From NCBI GenBank assembly GCA_017445925.1, contig JAFSRW010000024.1:1-64000 (forward strand): a stretch of 64,000 nt of DNA, in the 5' to 3' direction. The number at the start of each line of letters is the position of its first letter. Position 1 is the stretch's first letter. A program made the position numbers and the translations under genes. The notes under the pieces are model-generated. The model was not told the origin of the DNA, made no database searches, and saw only the letters and a list, made by a program, of their open reading frames with translations. Source of the DNA: Bacteroidaceae bacterium (GTDB taxonomy: Bacteria > Bacteroidota > Bacteroidia > Bacteroidales > Bacteroidaceae). Of the stretch, positions 18,856 through 26,880 are shown piece by piece.

Positions 18856-19704
18856 ATGGCAAATTACTATTTCATGATGGCAGGCCTGCCGGACATCGAA
18901 CTGGCAGATACACAGCCCGGCATTACCTTTAAAGAACTGCGCGAGTTGTGTGAGGAGCAACTTTCTCCTGCTGATGCCAAGTTGGTGGGTAACTATTTCT
19001 ACCTACGTCAGGACTGCACAAATCTGGTTCGTCTGCTCAAAGATCCCAATGCTCAGATCGATATTTGGGGCAATTACTCGTTGGAACAGTTGCGCGATCT
19101 TATTACAAGTGCCACGGAGCTGAACTTCAACGTACATCGCTATCCTGCGTTCATGAGTATCTTTGCCCGCGAGTACAGTTACAACAAGGGCATCAAGGGT
19201 TACTTCCCGGAAGACGAAATTCTGTACCAGTTCTATAACTACGCCATAGAGACTTGTCCCAATAAGTTCATACGTGAGTGGAATAGTTTGAATTTGGACA
19301 TCACCAACATCTTGACTGCTATGCTGGCACGTAAGCAAGGATGGAGCGTGGCAGATTTCATTAAAGGCGACGGTGAGGTGCAGGAGATGATTCGCGAGAA
19401 TAAGACAAAGGATTTTGATCTTACTCACGAATTTGATTACGTGAAGAATCTGGTGAAGATTGTTGATGAGGAAGATCCTGTTAAGAAGGAGAAGATGATA
19501 GATGCCTTTAAGTGGGTTTGGCTGGACGAGAAGACTTTCTTCAATCCCTTTAGTCTGGAGGCAGTATATGCTTACATCTGTAAGTTGGAGATGCAGTACC
19601 GTTGGGCGAAGCTCGACCCCGAACACGGTAAGGAAACCTTCAAGCAGATTATCGACAACCTGCGTGGTCAGGCCAAGGTGCCAGAGGAATTCATTCAGAA
19701 ATAA
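18856..19704 (+). CDS. DUF2764 family protein of the V-ATPase operon
   Basis: A 282-residue, largely helical soluble protein starting MANYYFMMAGLPDIELAD, the DUF2764 hallmark. It is found with Bacteroidetes-type V-ATPases between E and A. The run ITNILTAMLARKQGWS resembles the Asn/Arg helix pattern of the C/d (AC39) subunit, and no separate C or F gene is seen here. A rotor-cap role in place of subunit C is therefore an inference worth testing. Confidence 0.85.
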   Translation: MANYYFMMAGLPDIELADTQPGITFKELRELCEEQLSPADAKLVGNYFYLRQDCTNLVRLLKDPNAQIDIWGNYSLEQLRDLITSATELNFNVHRYPAFMSIFAREYSYNKGIKGYFPEDEILYQFYNYAIETCPNKFIREWNSLNLDITNILTAMLARKQGWSVADFIKGDGEVQEMIRENKTKDFDLTHEFDYVKNLVKIVDEEDPVKKEKMIDAFKWVWLDEKTFFNPFSLEAVYAYICKLEMQYRWAKLDPEHGKETFKQIIDNLRGQAKVPEEFIQK

Positions 19705-19720
19705 TAAAATATAATACAAT

Positions 19721-21463
19721 ATGACAAAAGGAACTGTTAGTGGCGTTGTTTCCAATATGGTCACACTCCGTGTTGACGGACCCGTGCTCCAAGGTGAGAT
19801 ATGCTACATTACAACGGGGGGTGACCGCCTGATGGCCGAGGTTATCAAGGTGAATGGTCTGGATGTGTACGTTCAGGTGTTCGAAAGCACTCGTGGCTTG
19901 AAGGTAGGTGCTGAGGCTGAGTTCACCGGTCACATGCTGGAGATTCAGTTAGGCCCCGGAATGCTAAGTAAGAACTATGATGGTTTGCAGAACGACCTCG
20001 ACAAGTTGGAAGGTGTCTTTCTGAAGCGTGGTCAGTACTCCGAGCCTTTGGATGCCGACCGAGAGTGGGATTTTGAACCTATCGTAAAGGTGGGTGACAA
20101 GGTTCAGGAGAGCGACTGGTTAGGTGGCGTTGAAGAAAACCATCAGCCTCTGAAGATTATGGCTCCCTTCCAGTTGAAGGGTGTTGCTACTGTTAAGTAC
20201 ATTGCTCCTGCTGGCAAGTACAAGATTCACGATACCATAGCAACCCTGACAGATGAGCAGGGCAACGATATCAACGTAGATATGGTACAGCATTGGCCCG
20301 TTAAGGTTGCTATGACAAACTATAAGCAGAAGCCACGTCCATTCAAGCTATTGGAGACGGGTGTTCGTACCATAGATACTTTCAACCCCATTGTTGAGGG
20401 TGGTACTGGTTTTATCCCCGGTCCCTTCGGTACAGGTAAGACGGTGTTGCAGCATGCTATTTCTAAGCAGGCTGAGGCTGATATCGTAATCATCGCTGCC
20501 TGTGGTGAGCGTGCCAATGAGGTGGTGGAAATCTTCACCGAGTTCCCCGAATTGGACGATCCCCATACAGGTCGTAAACTGATGGAACGTACCATCATCA
20601 TCGCCAACACGTCAAACATGCCCGTGGCTGCCCGTGAGGCATCTGTATATACCGCCATGACGATGGCTGAGTATTACCGTTCTATGGGTCTGCGCGTGCT
20701 GTTGATGGCCGACTCAACATCCCGTTGGGCACAGGCGTTACGTGAGATGTCAAACCGTATGGAGGAGTTGCCTGGTCCCGATGCTTTCCCCATGGACTTG
20801 GGTGCCCTTATCAGTAACTTCTACGGTCGTGCTGGATACGTTTACTTGAAGAACGGTGAAGTAGGCTCTGTTACTTTCTTGGGTACTGTATCACCTGCTG
20901 GTGGTAACCTCAAGGAGCCTGTAACAGAGAATACCAAGAAAGTGGCGCGTTGCTTCTATGCATTGGAACAGGACCGTGCCGATAAGAAGCGTTATCCTGC
21001 AGTGAACCCCATCGATTCATACTCTAAGTATTTGGAGTACCCTGAATTTGCAGACTACATTAAGGATCATATCAATGAGGAGTGGATTCCAAAGATTCTA
21101 AATCTTAAAACCCGTATGCAGCGCGGTAAGGAAATTGCCGAGCAGATAAACATCCTTGGTGATGACGGTGTGCCTGTTGACTATCATGTAACATTCTGGA
21201 AGTCGGAGGTTATCGACTATGTTATCCTGCAGCAGGATGCGTTTGATGAGGTTGACGCCGTAACACCTTTGGAGCGCCAGGAGGAAATCCTGAACCTGGT
21301 GACCAAGATTTGCGAGAAGGACAACTTCAAGTTCGATACTTTCCTTGAGGTTACTGACTACTTCAAGAAGATGATTAACCTCTGCAAGCAGATGAACTAC
21401 TCACTGTACAAGAGCGAACAGTACTACGACTACATCAAGCAAATAGAAGCAATGTTAAATTGA
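19721..21463 (+). CDS. atpA: V-type ATPase catalytic subunit A
   Basis: Catalytic nucleotide-binding subunit of the V1 head. It is 580 residues long with the A-type P-loop GPFGTGKT at residues 234-241, the catalytic Glu in CGERANEVVEI, and the DSTSRWAQALREMSNR and PGPDAFP stretches. The non-homologous insert typical of A subunits spans about residues 120-190. It starts 16 bases after the DUF2764 gene. Physiologically the complex may pump or make ATP; sequence alone does not decide. Confidence 0.96.
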   Translation: MTKGTVSGVVSNMVTLRVDGPVLQGEICYITTGGDRLMAEVIKVNGLDVYVQVFESTRGLKVGAEAEFTGHMLEIQLGPGMLSKNYDGLQNDLDKLEGVFLKRGQYSEPLDADREWDFEPIVKVGDKVQESDWLGGVEENHQPLKIMAPFQLKGVATVKYIAPAGKYKIHDTIATLTDEQGNDINVDMVQHWPVKVAMTNYKQKPRPFKLLETGVRTIDTFNPIVEGGTGFIPGPFGTGKTVLQHAISKQAEADIVIIAACGERANEVVEIFTEFPELDDPHTGRKLMERTIIIANTSNMPVAAREASVYTAMTMAEYYRSMGLRVLLMADSTSRWAQALREMSNRMEELPGPDAFPMDLGALISNFYGRAGYVYLKNGEVGSVTFLGTVSPAGGNLKEPVTENTKKVARCFYALEQDRADKKRYPAVNPIDSYSKYLEYPEFADYIKDHINEEWIPKILNLKTRMQRGKEIAEQINILGDDGVPVDYHVTFWKSEVIDYVILQQDAFDEVDAVTPLERQEEILNLVTKICEKDNFKFDTFLEVTDYFKKMINLCKQMNYSLYKSEQYYDYIKQIEAMLN

Positions 21464-21575
21464 GTGGACAAGTAAACAAGTTGACGAGTTGACAAGTCGG
21501 TTCTTTTGAAAGCCATTTGTCGATCAGAAATAACTCGTCAACTCGTCAACTCGTCAACTCGTCAACTAAAAGAAT
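21464..21575 (+). repeat. Paired 8-bp tandem-repeat spacer before subunit B
   Basis: The right arm is four perfect AACTCGTC octamers (21532-21563). The left arm (21467-21500) has AAGTTGAC/GAGTTGAC words that pair with it. As at 18729-18855, the array ends in CAACTAAAAGAATATGGCA, overlapping the next start codon. Confidence 0.8.
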
Positions 21576-22898
21576 ATGGCACAAGCATTTCAAAAAGTAT
21601 ATACACAGATCAGTCAGATTACCAAGGCTACTTGCTCGTTAAAGGCAAAGGGTGTTGGTTATGATGAACTGGCTACCATCAACGGCAAACTGGCCCAGGT
21701 GGTAAAGATTATGGGTGACAATGTTACCCTGCAGGTGTTTGAGGGAACTGGTGGTATTCCCACCAATGCCGAGGTAACCTTCCTGGGTAAGTCTCCTTCG
21801 CTGAAGGTGAGCGATCAACTGGCTGGACGTTTCTTCAATGCATACGGTCTGCCTATTGATGGTGGTCCAGAGATAGAAGGTAAGGAAGTTCCCATTGGTG
21901 GTCCCAGTGTGAACCCCGTACGTCGTAAGCAGCCCAGTGAACTGATTGCAACGGGTATTGCTGGTATCGATATGAACAATACGCTGGTATCTGGTCAGAA
22001 GATTCCTTTCTTCGCCGATCCCGACCAGCCTTTCAATGAGGTTATGGCCCTCGTTGCCATGCGTGCCAAGGCTGATAAGATCATCTTGGGCGGTATGGGT
22101 ATGACCAACGATGACTATTACTTCTTCCGCAACACCTTCTCTAATGCAGGTGCTTTGGACCGTATTATCTCGTTCATCAACACTACCGAGGACCCTGCCG
22201 TAGAGCGTCTGCTGATTCCTGATATGGCACTGACCGCTGCCGAGTATTTTGCTGTTGAGAAGCATGAGACGGTACTGGTTCTGCTGACTGATATGACTTC
22301 TTACGCCGACTCTCTGAGTATCGTAAGTAACCGTATGGACCAGATTCCTTCTAAGGATTCTATGCCCGGTTCACTTTATTCTGATTTGGCGAAGATTTAC
22401 GAGAAGGCCGTTCAGTTCCCTGAGAGCGTAGGTGGTGGTTCTATCACCATTATTGCTGTAACAACTCTGAGTGGTGGTGATATCACACACGCTGTTCCCG
22501 ATAACACGGGTTATATCACCGAGGGGCAGCTCTATCTGCGTCGCGATAGCGATGTCGGTAAGGTTATCGTCGATCCTTTCCGCTCACTGTCTCGTCTGAA
22601 GCAGTTGGTTGCCGGTAAGAAGACACGTAAGGACCACTCTCAGGTAATGAATGCCGCTATTCGTCTGTATGCCGATGCTGCAAATGCAAAGACCAAGTTG
22701 GAGAATGGTTTCGACCTTACGGATTACGATAACCGTTGTTTGTCTTTTGCTAAGGACTACTCCAGCAAGTTGCTGGCTATCGATGTGAACTTGAACACCG
22801 AGGAGATGCTCGATGTTACATGGGAGCTCTTCCGCAAGTACTTCAAGTTGGAAGAGGTGAACATCAAGAAGGAGTTCACAGATATATATTGGAAATAA
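21576..22898 (+). CDS. atpB: V-type ATPase subunit B
   Basis: Non-catalytic nucleotide-binding partner of A in the V1 head. The 440-residue sequence has LIATGIAGIDMNNTLVSGQKIPFF in place of a P-loop, then DMTSYADSLSIVSNRMDQIPS and PGSLYSDLAKIYE, the B-subunit hallmarks. The C-terminus EFTDIYWK looks complete. The stop is followed at once by a second TAA and the 475-bp element. Subunit D, normally next, lies 5.6 kb away beyond three opposite-strand genes. Confidence 0.95.
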   Translation: MAQAFQKVYTQISQITKATCSLKAKGVGYDELATINGKLAQVVKIMGDNVTLQVFEGTGGIPTNAEVTFLGKSPSLKVSDQLAGRFFNAYGLPIDGGPEIEGKEVPIGGPSVNPVRRKQPSELIATGIAGIDMNNTLVSGQKIPFFADPDQPFNEVMALVAMRAKADKIILGGMGMTNDDYYFFRNTFSNAGALDRIISFINTTEDPAVERLLIPDMALTAAEYFAVEKHETVLVLLTDMTSYADSLSIVSNRMDQIPSKDSMPGSLYSDLAKIYEKAVQFPESVGGGSITIIAVTTLSGGDITHAVPDNTGYITEGQLYLRRDSDVGKVIVDPFRSLSRLKQLVAGKKTRKDHSQVMNAAIRLYADAANAKTKLENGFDLTDYDNRCLSFAKDYSSKLLAIDVNLNTEEMLDVTWELFRKYFKLEEVNIKKEFTDIYWK

Positions 22899-22912
22899 TA
22901 ACCCCACCCCTA

Positions 22913-22941
22913 CCCCTCCCCTCGGGAGGGGTTTTCTTTTT
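22913..22941 (+). terminator. Terminator after atpB within element copy 1
   Basis: Stem CCCCTCCC (22913-22920) pairs with GGGAGGGG (22924-22931) over a CTC loop and is followed by TTTTCTTTTT. This is a classical intrinsic terminator shape. Confidence 0.7.
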
Positions 22942-23044
22942 GAAAAAGAAACAAAACCTTCTTTCTTTTCTTCTTCCGTGGGAAAGAAGATAAAGAAACA
23001 AAAGAAGAAGCCAAAAACGTCCTGGCTCGGGGGCCGATGGGCTG

Positions 23045-23112
23045 ATTGTTGAAATCACAAAATGGAACTCGCTACGCTCAGACACCATTTTGTTCTGATA
23101 GATTTCAACAAT
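23045..23112 (+). ncRNA. Bipartite hairpin of element copy 1 (covarying with copy 2)
   Basis: The outer 12-bp stem pairs 23045-23056 (ATTGTTGAAATC) with 23101-23112. The inner 9-bp stem pairs 23057-23065 (ACAAAATGG) with 23085-23093. The loop AACTCGCTACGCTCAGACA is 19 nt, and a 7-nt bulge lies on the 3' side. Copy 2 keeps loop, stem lengths and bulge side but has different stem sequences. Confidence 0.65.
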
Positions 23113-23373
23113 CTGTCCATCTCTAAAGACCCCCTCGTGCGGAATGTTTTTCTTTTTATTTTTGCAAATGAAATGAGCAAAGATTACTCATGGCTCACCC
23201 GTAGGGCGAAAGCTTGTGAGCCATACCAAAACCTTGACGAAGGCGGCGTATGCTGCCGTAGTCAATTAAGCCCCTTTATATGTAGAAAGGGGTTTGGGGA
23301 AAGTAGAATTTTCTTTGGCTCAGTTTCTTTTTGAAAAGAAATGAGCGTATGCCTTTTGGTTCTTTTCGAAAAG

Positions 23374-23406
23374 AACAAGCCCTCCTTGGGGAGGGTAGGG
23401 AGGGGA
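23374..23406 (-). terminator. C-rich gene-end hairpin after the acyltransferase
   Basis: On the minus strand this follows the stop codon directly. CCCTCC and GGAGGG pair, and the opposite strand reads GGGGAGGGTAGGGAGGGG (23388-23405), a canonical G-quadruplex pattern. It is a member of the gene-end family seen at six or more genes here. Confidence 0.55.
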
Positions 23407-23411
23407 AAGTG

Positions 23412-24542
23412 TTATTTCCCGAAAAGGAATTTTCCTAGTACCGGACTGGTATGAAGAATGTGGCTGATGAGCAGACAGACGGCTACGATGGGTAGGGCAA
23501 CACCTATTGATAGCAGAAGGTCTATCAGGAAGTTGGGGTGATGCGCATTGAGCCAGGTTCCAATGAAAGGCATGGAGGGGATGAGTAAAAAGTGTAGCAG
23601 GTAAACATCCAAAGTGCGCTGGCCTGTATATTGAAGGGCTCTTCCTAAAGCATGTTCTGTAGTAAACCATTTCTTATTATAACGGAAAAACATCACCACC
23701 ATCAGCAGTAGTGTATACATAGCCGTAGTGCGGGGTAGGTTGGTCCAGGCAAACTTCAGCGTGTGCAAACGGAAGATGTCAGCACAGCAGACCAGGGCCA
23801 AAGTGGCTACTAAAGGAAAGAACCATACGCTGTCGAAAAGCTTTTGTATCCTATCCCAGTACCTATGTACGATATTGCCTAAGAGAAAGAACTGCATAAA
23901 CCTGATGGTCTGTATCAGACTGGTATAAGCAAAGAAATGGGCTTTATGGTAAGAGAACTGCTTGGGCAGGTACAGCGTCTCGTATGCTACAATCGAAAGT
24001 ATCCAAACAGAAAGCCAGAAGACCCACCCCCAGCCCCTCACTTGTAGGGAGGAGTGGCATATTTCTTCTCCTTCATCATTTTTCACTTTTAATTTTTCAC
24101 TTCTAATTCCCAAGCAGTGGGCTGCAATGCTTATCACGTAGTAAATCAGAAACATCTGTAGTAATACCCAGGTGAACCAGTACCCGTCTTTGGTTGGACT
24201 CTTTAATGCGTTCAGAAGGCCGTCCCAAAAACTATGCTTGGATTTGAAGACAATAAAGATACACAGGAATATAATGGCGGGGATGATCTGTACATGCAAT
24301 TTCTTCAGAACCAAAGGGATGGTATTTTTCAGATTCCATACAAAGTTTGCTTTATAAGCCAGGAATCCGCTCACAAAGAAGAATAGAGGCATACGGAAGA
24401 GAACCAGAAAGGGTAGGGCGGCACTTGTCTTCTCGTTTTCCACAAATCCGAACTGTGCCACATGATACGCCACAACCAGTATCATGGTAAATCCTCGCAT
24501 GGCATCCAGCCACTCTATACGCTTACTTAATTCATAATTCAT
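23412..24542 (-). CDS. Acyltransferase 3 family membrane protein
   Basis: A 376-residue multi-pass membrane protein of the Acyl_transf_3 family, which O-acetylates or otherwise acylates sugars of surface polysaccharides. The N-terminal motif IEWLDAMRGFTMILVVAYHV carries the family's RGF and catalytic-type His pattern. The first codons (MNYELSK) come from the AATTATGA spacer repeat. Near residues 150-170 the sequence SEKLKVKNDEGEE then CHSSLQVRGWGW is encoded by spacer-type repeat DNA (about 24025-24105), an in-frame insert between membrane segments. It is the last of three minus-strand genes lying inside the V-ATPase operon. Confidence 0.85.
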   Translation of the reverse strand: MNYELSKRIEWLDAMRGFTMILVVAYHVAQFGFVENEKTSAALPFLVLFRMPLFFFVSGFLAYKANFVWNLKNTIPLVLKKLHVQIIPAIIFLCIFIVFKSKHSFWDGLLNALKSPTKDGYWFTWVLLQMFLIYYVISIAAHCLGIRSEKLKVKNDEGEEICHSSLQVRGWGWVFWLSVWILSIVAYETLYLPKQFSYHKAHFFAYTSLIQTIRFMQFFLLGNIVHRYWDRIQKLFDSVWFFPLVATLALVCCADIFRLHTLKFAWTNLPRTTAMYTLLLMVVMFFRYNKKWFTTEHALGRALQYTGQRTLDVYLLHFLLIPSMPFIGTWLNAHHPNFLIDLLLSIGVALPIVAVCLLISHILHTSPVLGKFLFGK

Positions 24543-24625
24543 AATTCACAATTCATAATTAGGTCGCAATTATTATTGCTCTTTAGGTCTTCTAGGTCTT
24601 ATAGGACTCATAAGACTTATAATCT
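24532..24625. repeat. Composite spacer repeat (octamer, small hairpin, decamers)
   Basis: AATTCATA units (24532-24560) are followed by a GCAAT-TATT-ATTGC hairpin and decamer-like TAGGTCTTC/TAGGACTCA words that encode the C-terminus of the next gene. The spacer at 26706-26875 has the same order of modules, with the hairpin changed to GCAAC/GTTGC. Confidence 0.75.
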
Positions 24626-26720
24626 CATTCACTTCCTTCGCGCATAGTTCTACATTATAGTATTTCTCGGCCAGCAGGCGTCCCTTGCGTCCCATCTCTT
24701 TGGCTTCTTCTGGGTGTTCTGCTATATAGCGGATGGCACGTTCCCATCCTTCCCGGTCGTATGGCTCCAGATAGATGCCGCATCCCTCGGCCTCCAAGTC
24801 CATGGGCATCTGTGGATTGCGGGTGCAGAGTATGGGTAGTCCTAATGCCAAGGCTTCTACCACTGTGGTGAGTCCTACGGTATAGTTGCTCTGTTTGCAG
24901 CAGATGCAAACACACTGGCTCTGTGCTACTAATAGCGCTATCTCGTAGGGCATCAGTCGTTCCCCAAAGCGTAGGTCTATGTTGTCTTTTATCTCTAAGT
25001 CGGTGAACAAACCTTCCTGTTGTTTCTGAGTAAAAAGGGTGAGGGGTAAGCCCGTATTATTGAAAGCTTCTGTTAGCGTCTTGTAGTCTCTCAGTTCTTT
25101 TCCGGTGGAAATGAAACCCTTCCTTTGGAGGGGACGGGGGAGGCTATCATAAAATGCCAGATCGGCTCCCCAATGAACCATGCTCATACGGGTAGGGTCG
25201 GCTTTTTCTGATTGCAAGCTGTCCTGTATCAGTTTATCCGAGAAGAAAATCATGTGATCCATTCCCTTATAGAAGAGGCGGGCTAAGGCTTCACGGAGCC
25301 GGTTCTTCGCTTTCACTATGGGTTGGTGATGCCATACCACAATCTTCCTTCGGTACAGACCTAATGCATGCAGCAGGATGATGGGCTCTATGCCTCGGGT
25401 GTGTGTGGCATAAAGGATATCGTAGGATTGCCGGCAGGTGAGAATCTTCCAGGTTGCCTTTAGGGTATCCTGGACTCGTTTGTACACATGAATCTGGTCG
25501 TGCCAGATTACATCATAGCCATATTGCTCCAGTTGGAGCGCTCCGTACAGAAAATGCCCCGGAAAGATACCTTCTTTCCATTCCCGAACAATTCGTGCCG
25601 TATCTTGTGTATGGTAAAAATAGATAGACCTACAGCCTCCCCCGTCCCCTCCAAGGGAGGGGTGAACAAACTGGGCGTTCTTCCCACATTCTCCCCTCCT
25701 TGGGAGGGGCTGGGGGAGGCTTTTCCCACTCAGCCAGAACACTCTTTCTATGAATGGAACCAACAGCGTGCAGATGATAAACACCAGAATGGTCATTATT
25801 ATCATGTCAGGCACACTCTTCTTGATGTTGTGCTCCATGAGCATTGTAATGTAAACATAGCACATAATCAGGGGGTAATGTCCTATGTAGTAAACCATAC
25901 TATGCTCTCCAATATAGCAGATGCCTGGTATGCGTCTTATATGTGTGGTCAGCAGGATTCCTGATAGTCCGGTCAGCGCCAACATCGTATTCAGCATGAC
26001 TCGCCAGAACGGTCCGATGAAGGTGTTGGTCTTCATTTCATATTCTCCATGCAGATAGATGTTCACACATACAAAAGCTACCACCAGTATGATGCTGGCA
26101 ATTAGTCCCTTCTTGTCTCCTATCTTATCCAATGTTATATGCCATACCTTTCCTAAATAAAAGAAAAAGGCACCGCAGAATACATTGTCCATCATGAAAT
26201 AGAGAGGATTACCTTGCTTGAAAAGCCAGTAGCTCAGCAACGGGAAGAACAGTATAATTAGGTGCAGGTGCTTGACCTTCTCGATAAAGTGGACGATAAT
26301 ATAAGAGGCAAAGAAGCAGGGTAGGAACCATAGCGGGCTGTTTCCCCAGGTAAAACCTCCCACCAATAGGCTAAAATTGTGGAACGACTGCTCCGTTCCA
26401 GGGAATTTCCCGGGGAAGGCCAGCATAAAGGACAGGCATACGCAGGCACTGATGGCAGCCCACGAGAAATAGGGAATCATCAGTCTACGGAACTTATCCC
26501 AGCAGTATGCTTTGGAGTCGCCCTGTACTCCCTTGTTGAAATAACCAGCCTTGAAGAAAAAGAAACTCATCAGGAAGAAACTCCATTCCATGATTGCCTT
26601 CCACCAATCGGTCTGCCTGAGTGCAGTCTGGCAGACAACGTGCAGCATTACCATCCTCAGGATGCATAGTCCGCACAACAGGTCAAAGGCATGGCTCCTT
26701 TTCTTTAATTCATAATTCAT
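24573..26720 (-). CDS. Fusion of acyltransferase 3 and GT4-type glycosyltransferase
   Basis: Residues 1 to about 335 form a multi-pass acyltransferase-3-like domain (MNYELKKRSHAFDLLCGLCI, with many membrane helices). From about residue 373 (RSIYFYHTQDTARIVREW) a GT4-like glycosyltransferase follows, with the donor-site pattern NYTVGLTTVVEALALGLPIL near residue 625. The linker between them is encoded by two inverted 28-nt C-rich palindromic units (25635-25662 and 25693-25720), so two once-separate genes appear joined in frame by repeat DNA. The tail PIRPRRPKEQ comes from decamer repeats. A surface-polysaccharide assembly role is inferred. Confidence 0.8.
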   Translation of the reverse strand: MNYELKKRSHAFDLLCGLCILRMVMLHVVCQTALRQTDWWKAIMEWSFFLMSFFFFKAGYFNKGVQGDSKAYCWDKFRRLMIPYFSWAAISACVCLSFMLAFPGKFPGTEQSFHNFSLLVGGFTWGNSPLWFLPCFFASYIIVHFIEKVKHLHLIILFFPLLSYWLFKQGNPLYFMMDNVFCGAFFFYLGKVWHITLDKIGDKKGLIASIILVVAFVCVNIYLHGEYEMKTNTFIGPFWRVMLNTMLALTGLSGILLTTHIRRIPGICYIGEHSMVYYIGHYPLIMCYVYITMLMEHNIKKSVPDMIIMTILVFIICTLLVPFIERVFWLSGKSLPQPLPRRGECGKNAQFVHPSLGGDGGGCRSIYFYHTQDTARIVREWKEGIFPGHFLYGALQLEQYGYDVIWHDQIHVYKRVQDTLKATWKILTCRQSYDILYATHTRGIEPIILLHALGLYRRKIVVWHHQPIVKAKNRLREALARLFYKGMDHMIFFSDKLIQDSLQSEKADPTRMSMVHWGADLAFYDSLPRPLQRKGFISTGKELRDYKTLTEAFNNTGLPLTLFTQKQQEGLFTDLEIKDNIDLRFGERLMPYEIALLVAQSQCVCICCKQSNYTVGLTTVVEALALGLPILCTRNPQMPMDLEAEGCGIYLEPYDREGWERAIRYIAEHPEEAKEMGRKGRLLAEKYYNVELCAKEVNEIISLMSPIRPRRPKEQ
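25635..25720. repeat. Inverted pair of 28-nt REP-like units inside a coding region
   Basis: 25635-25662 and 25693-25720 are near-perfect inverted copies, each itself a C-rich hairpin (CCCCTCC..GGGAGGGG). They are separated by 30 nt, like a BIME doublet. The translation through them is the linker SLPQPLPRRGECGKN and onward. Confidence 0.85.
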
Positions 26721-26880
26721 AATTCACAATTCTATCATCTTGAAACTTGAAACTTGAAACATGAAACATGATTCATAATTCATAATTCACAATTAGGCTG
26801 CAACTACTTGTTGCTCATTGGGTCTTATAGGTCTCATGGGACTCATGGGACTTATTAGACTCATAAGACTTATGGGTATT
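26706..26880. repeat. Composite spacer repeats between flippase and fusion gene
   Basis: AATTCATA units (26706-26730), AAACTTGA octamers (26741-26767), more AATTCATA units, a GCAAC-TACTT-GTTGC hairpin (26798-26812) and decamers of the GGACTCATGG/GGACTTATTA kind (26825-26875). The decamers are translated as the C-terminal tail of the flippase. Confidence 0.8.

Larger units (their letters stand above)
22902..23376 (+). repeat. 475-bp structured repeat element, copy 1
   Basis: It starts directly after the atpB stop codons and ends in the perfect 18-bp palindrome GTTCTTTTCGAAAAGAAC (23359-23376). In order it holds a terminator-like hairpin (22913-22941), an AT palindrome, a purine-rich stretch, CGTCCTGGCTCGGGGGCC, a long bipartite hairpin (23045-23112), a -7 box TATTTTTG (23157-23164), a 53-codon frame (23173-23334, MSKDYSWLTRRAKACEPYQN...) and two AT palindromes. 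Copy 2 lies at 45003-45475, inverted. The short frame is nearly identical in both copies (one residue changed) but may be structure rather than protein. Confidence 0.9.
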
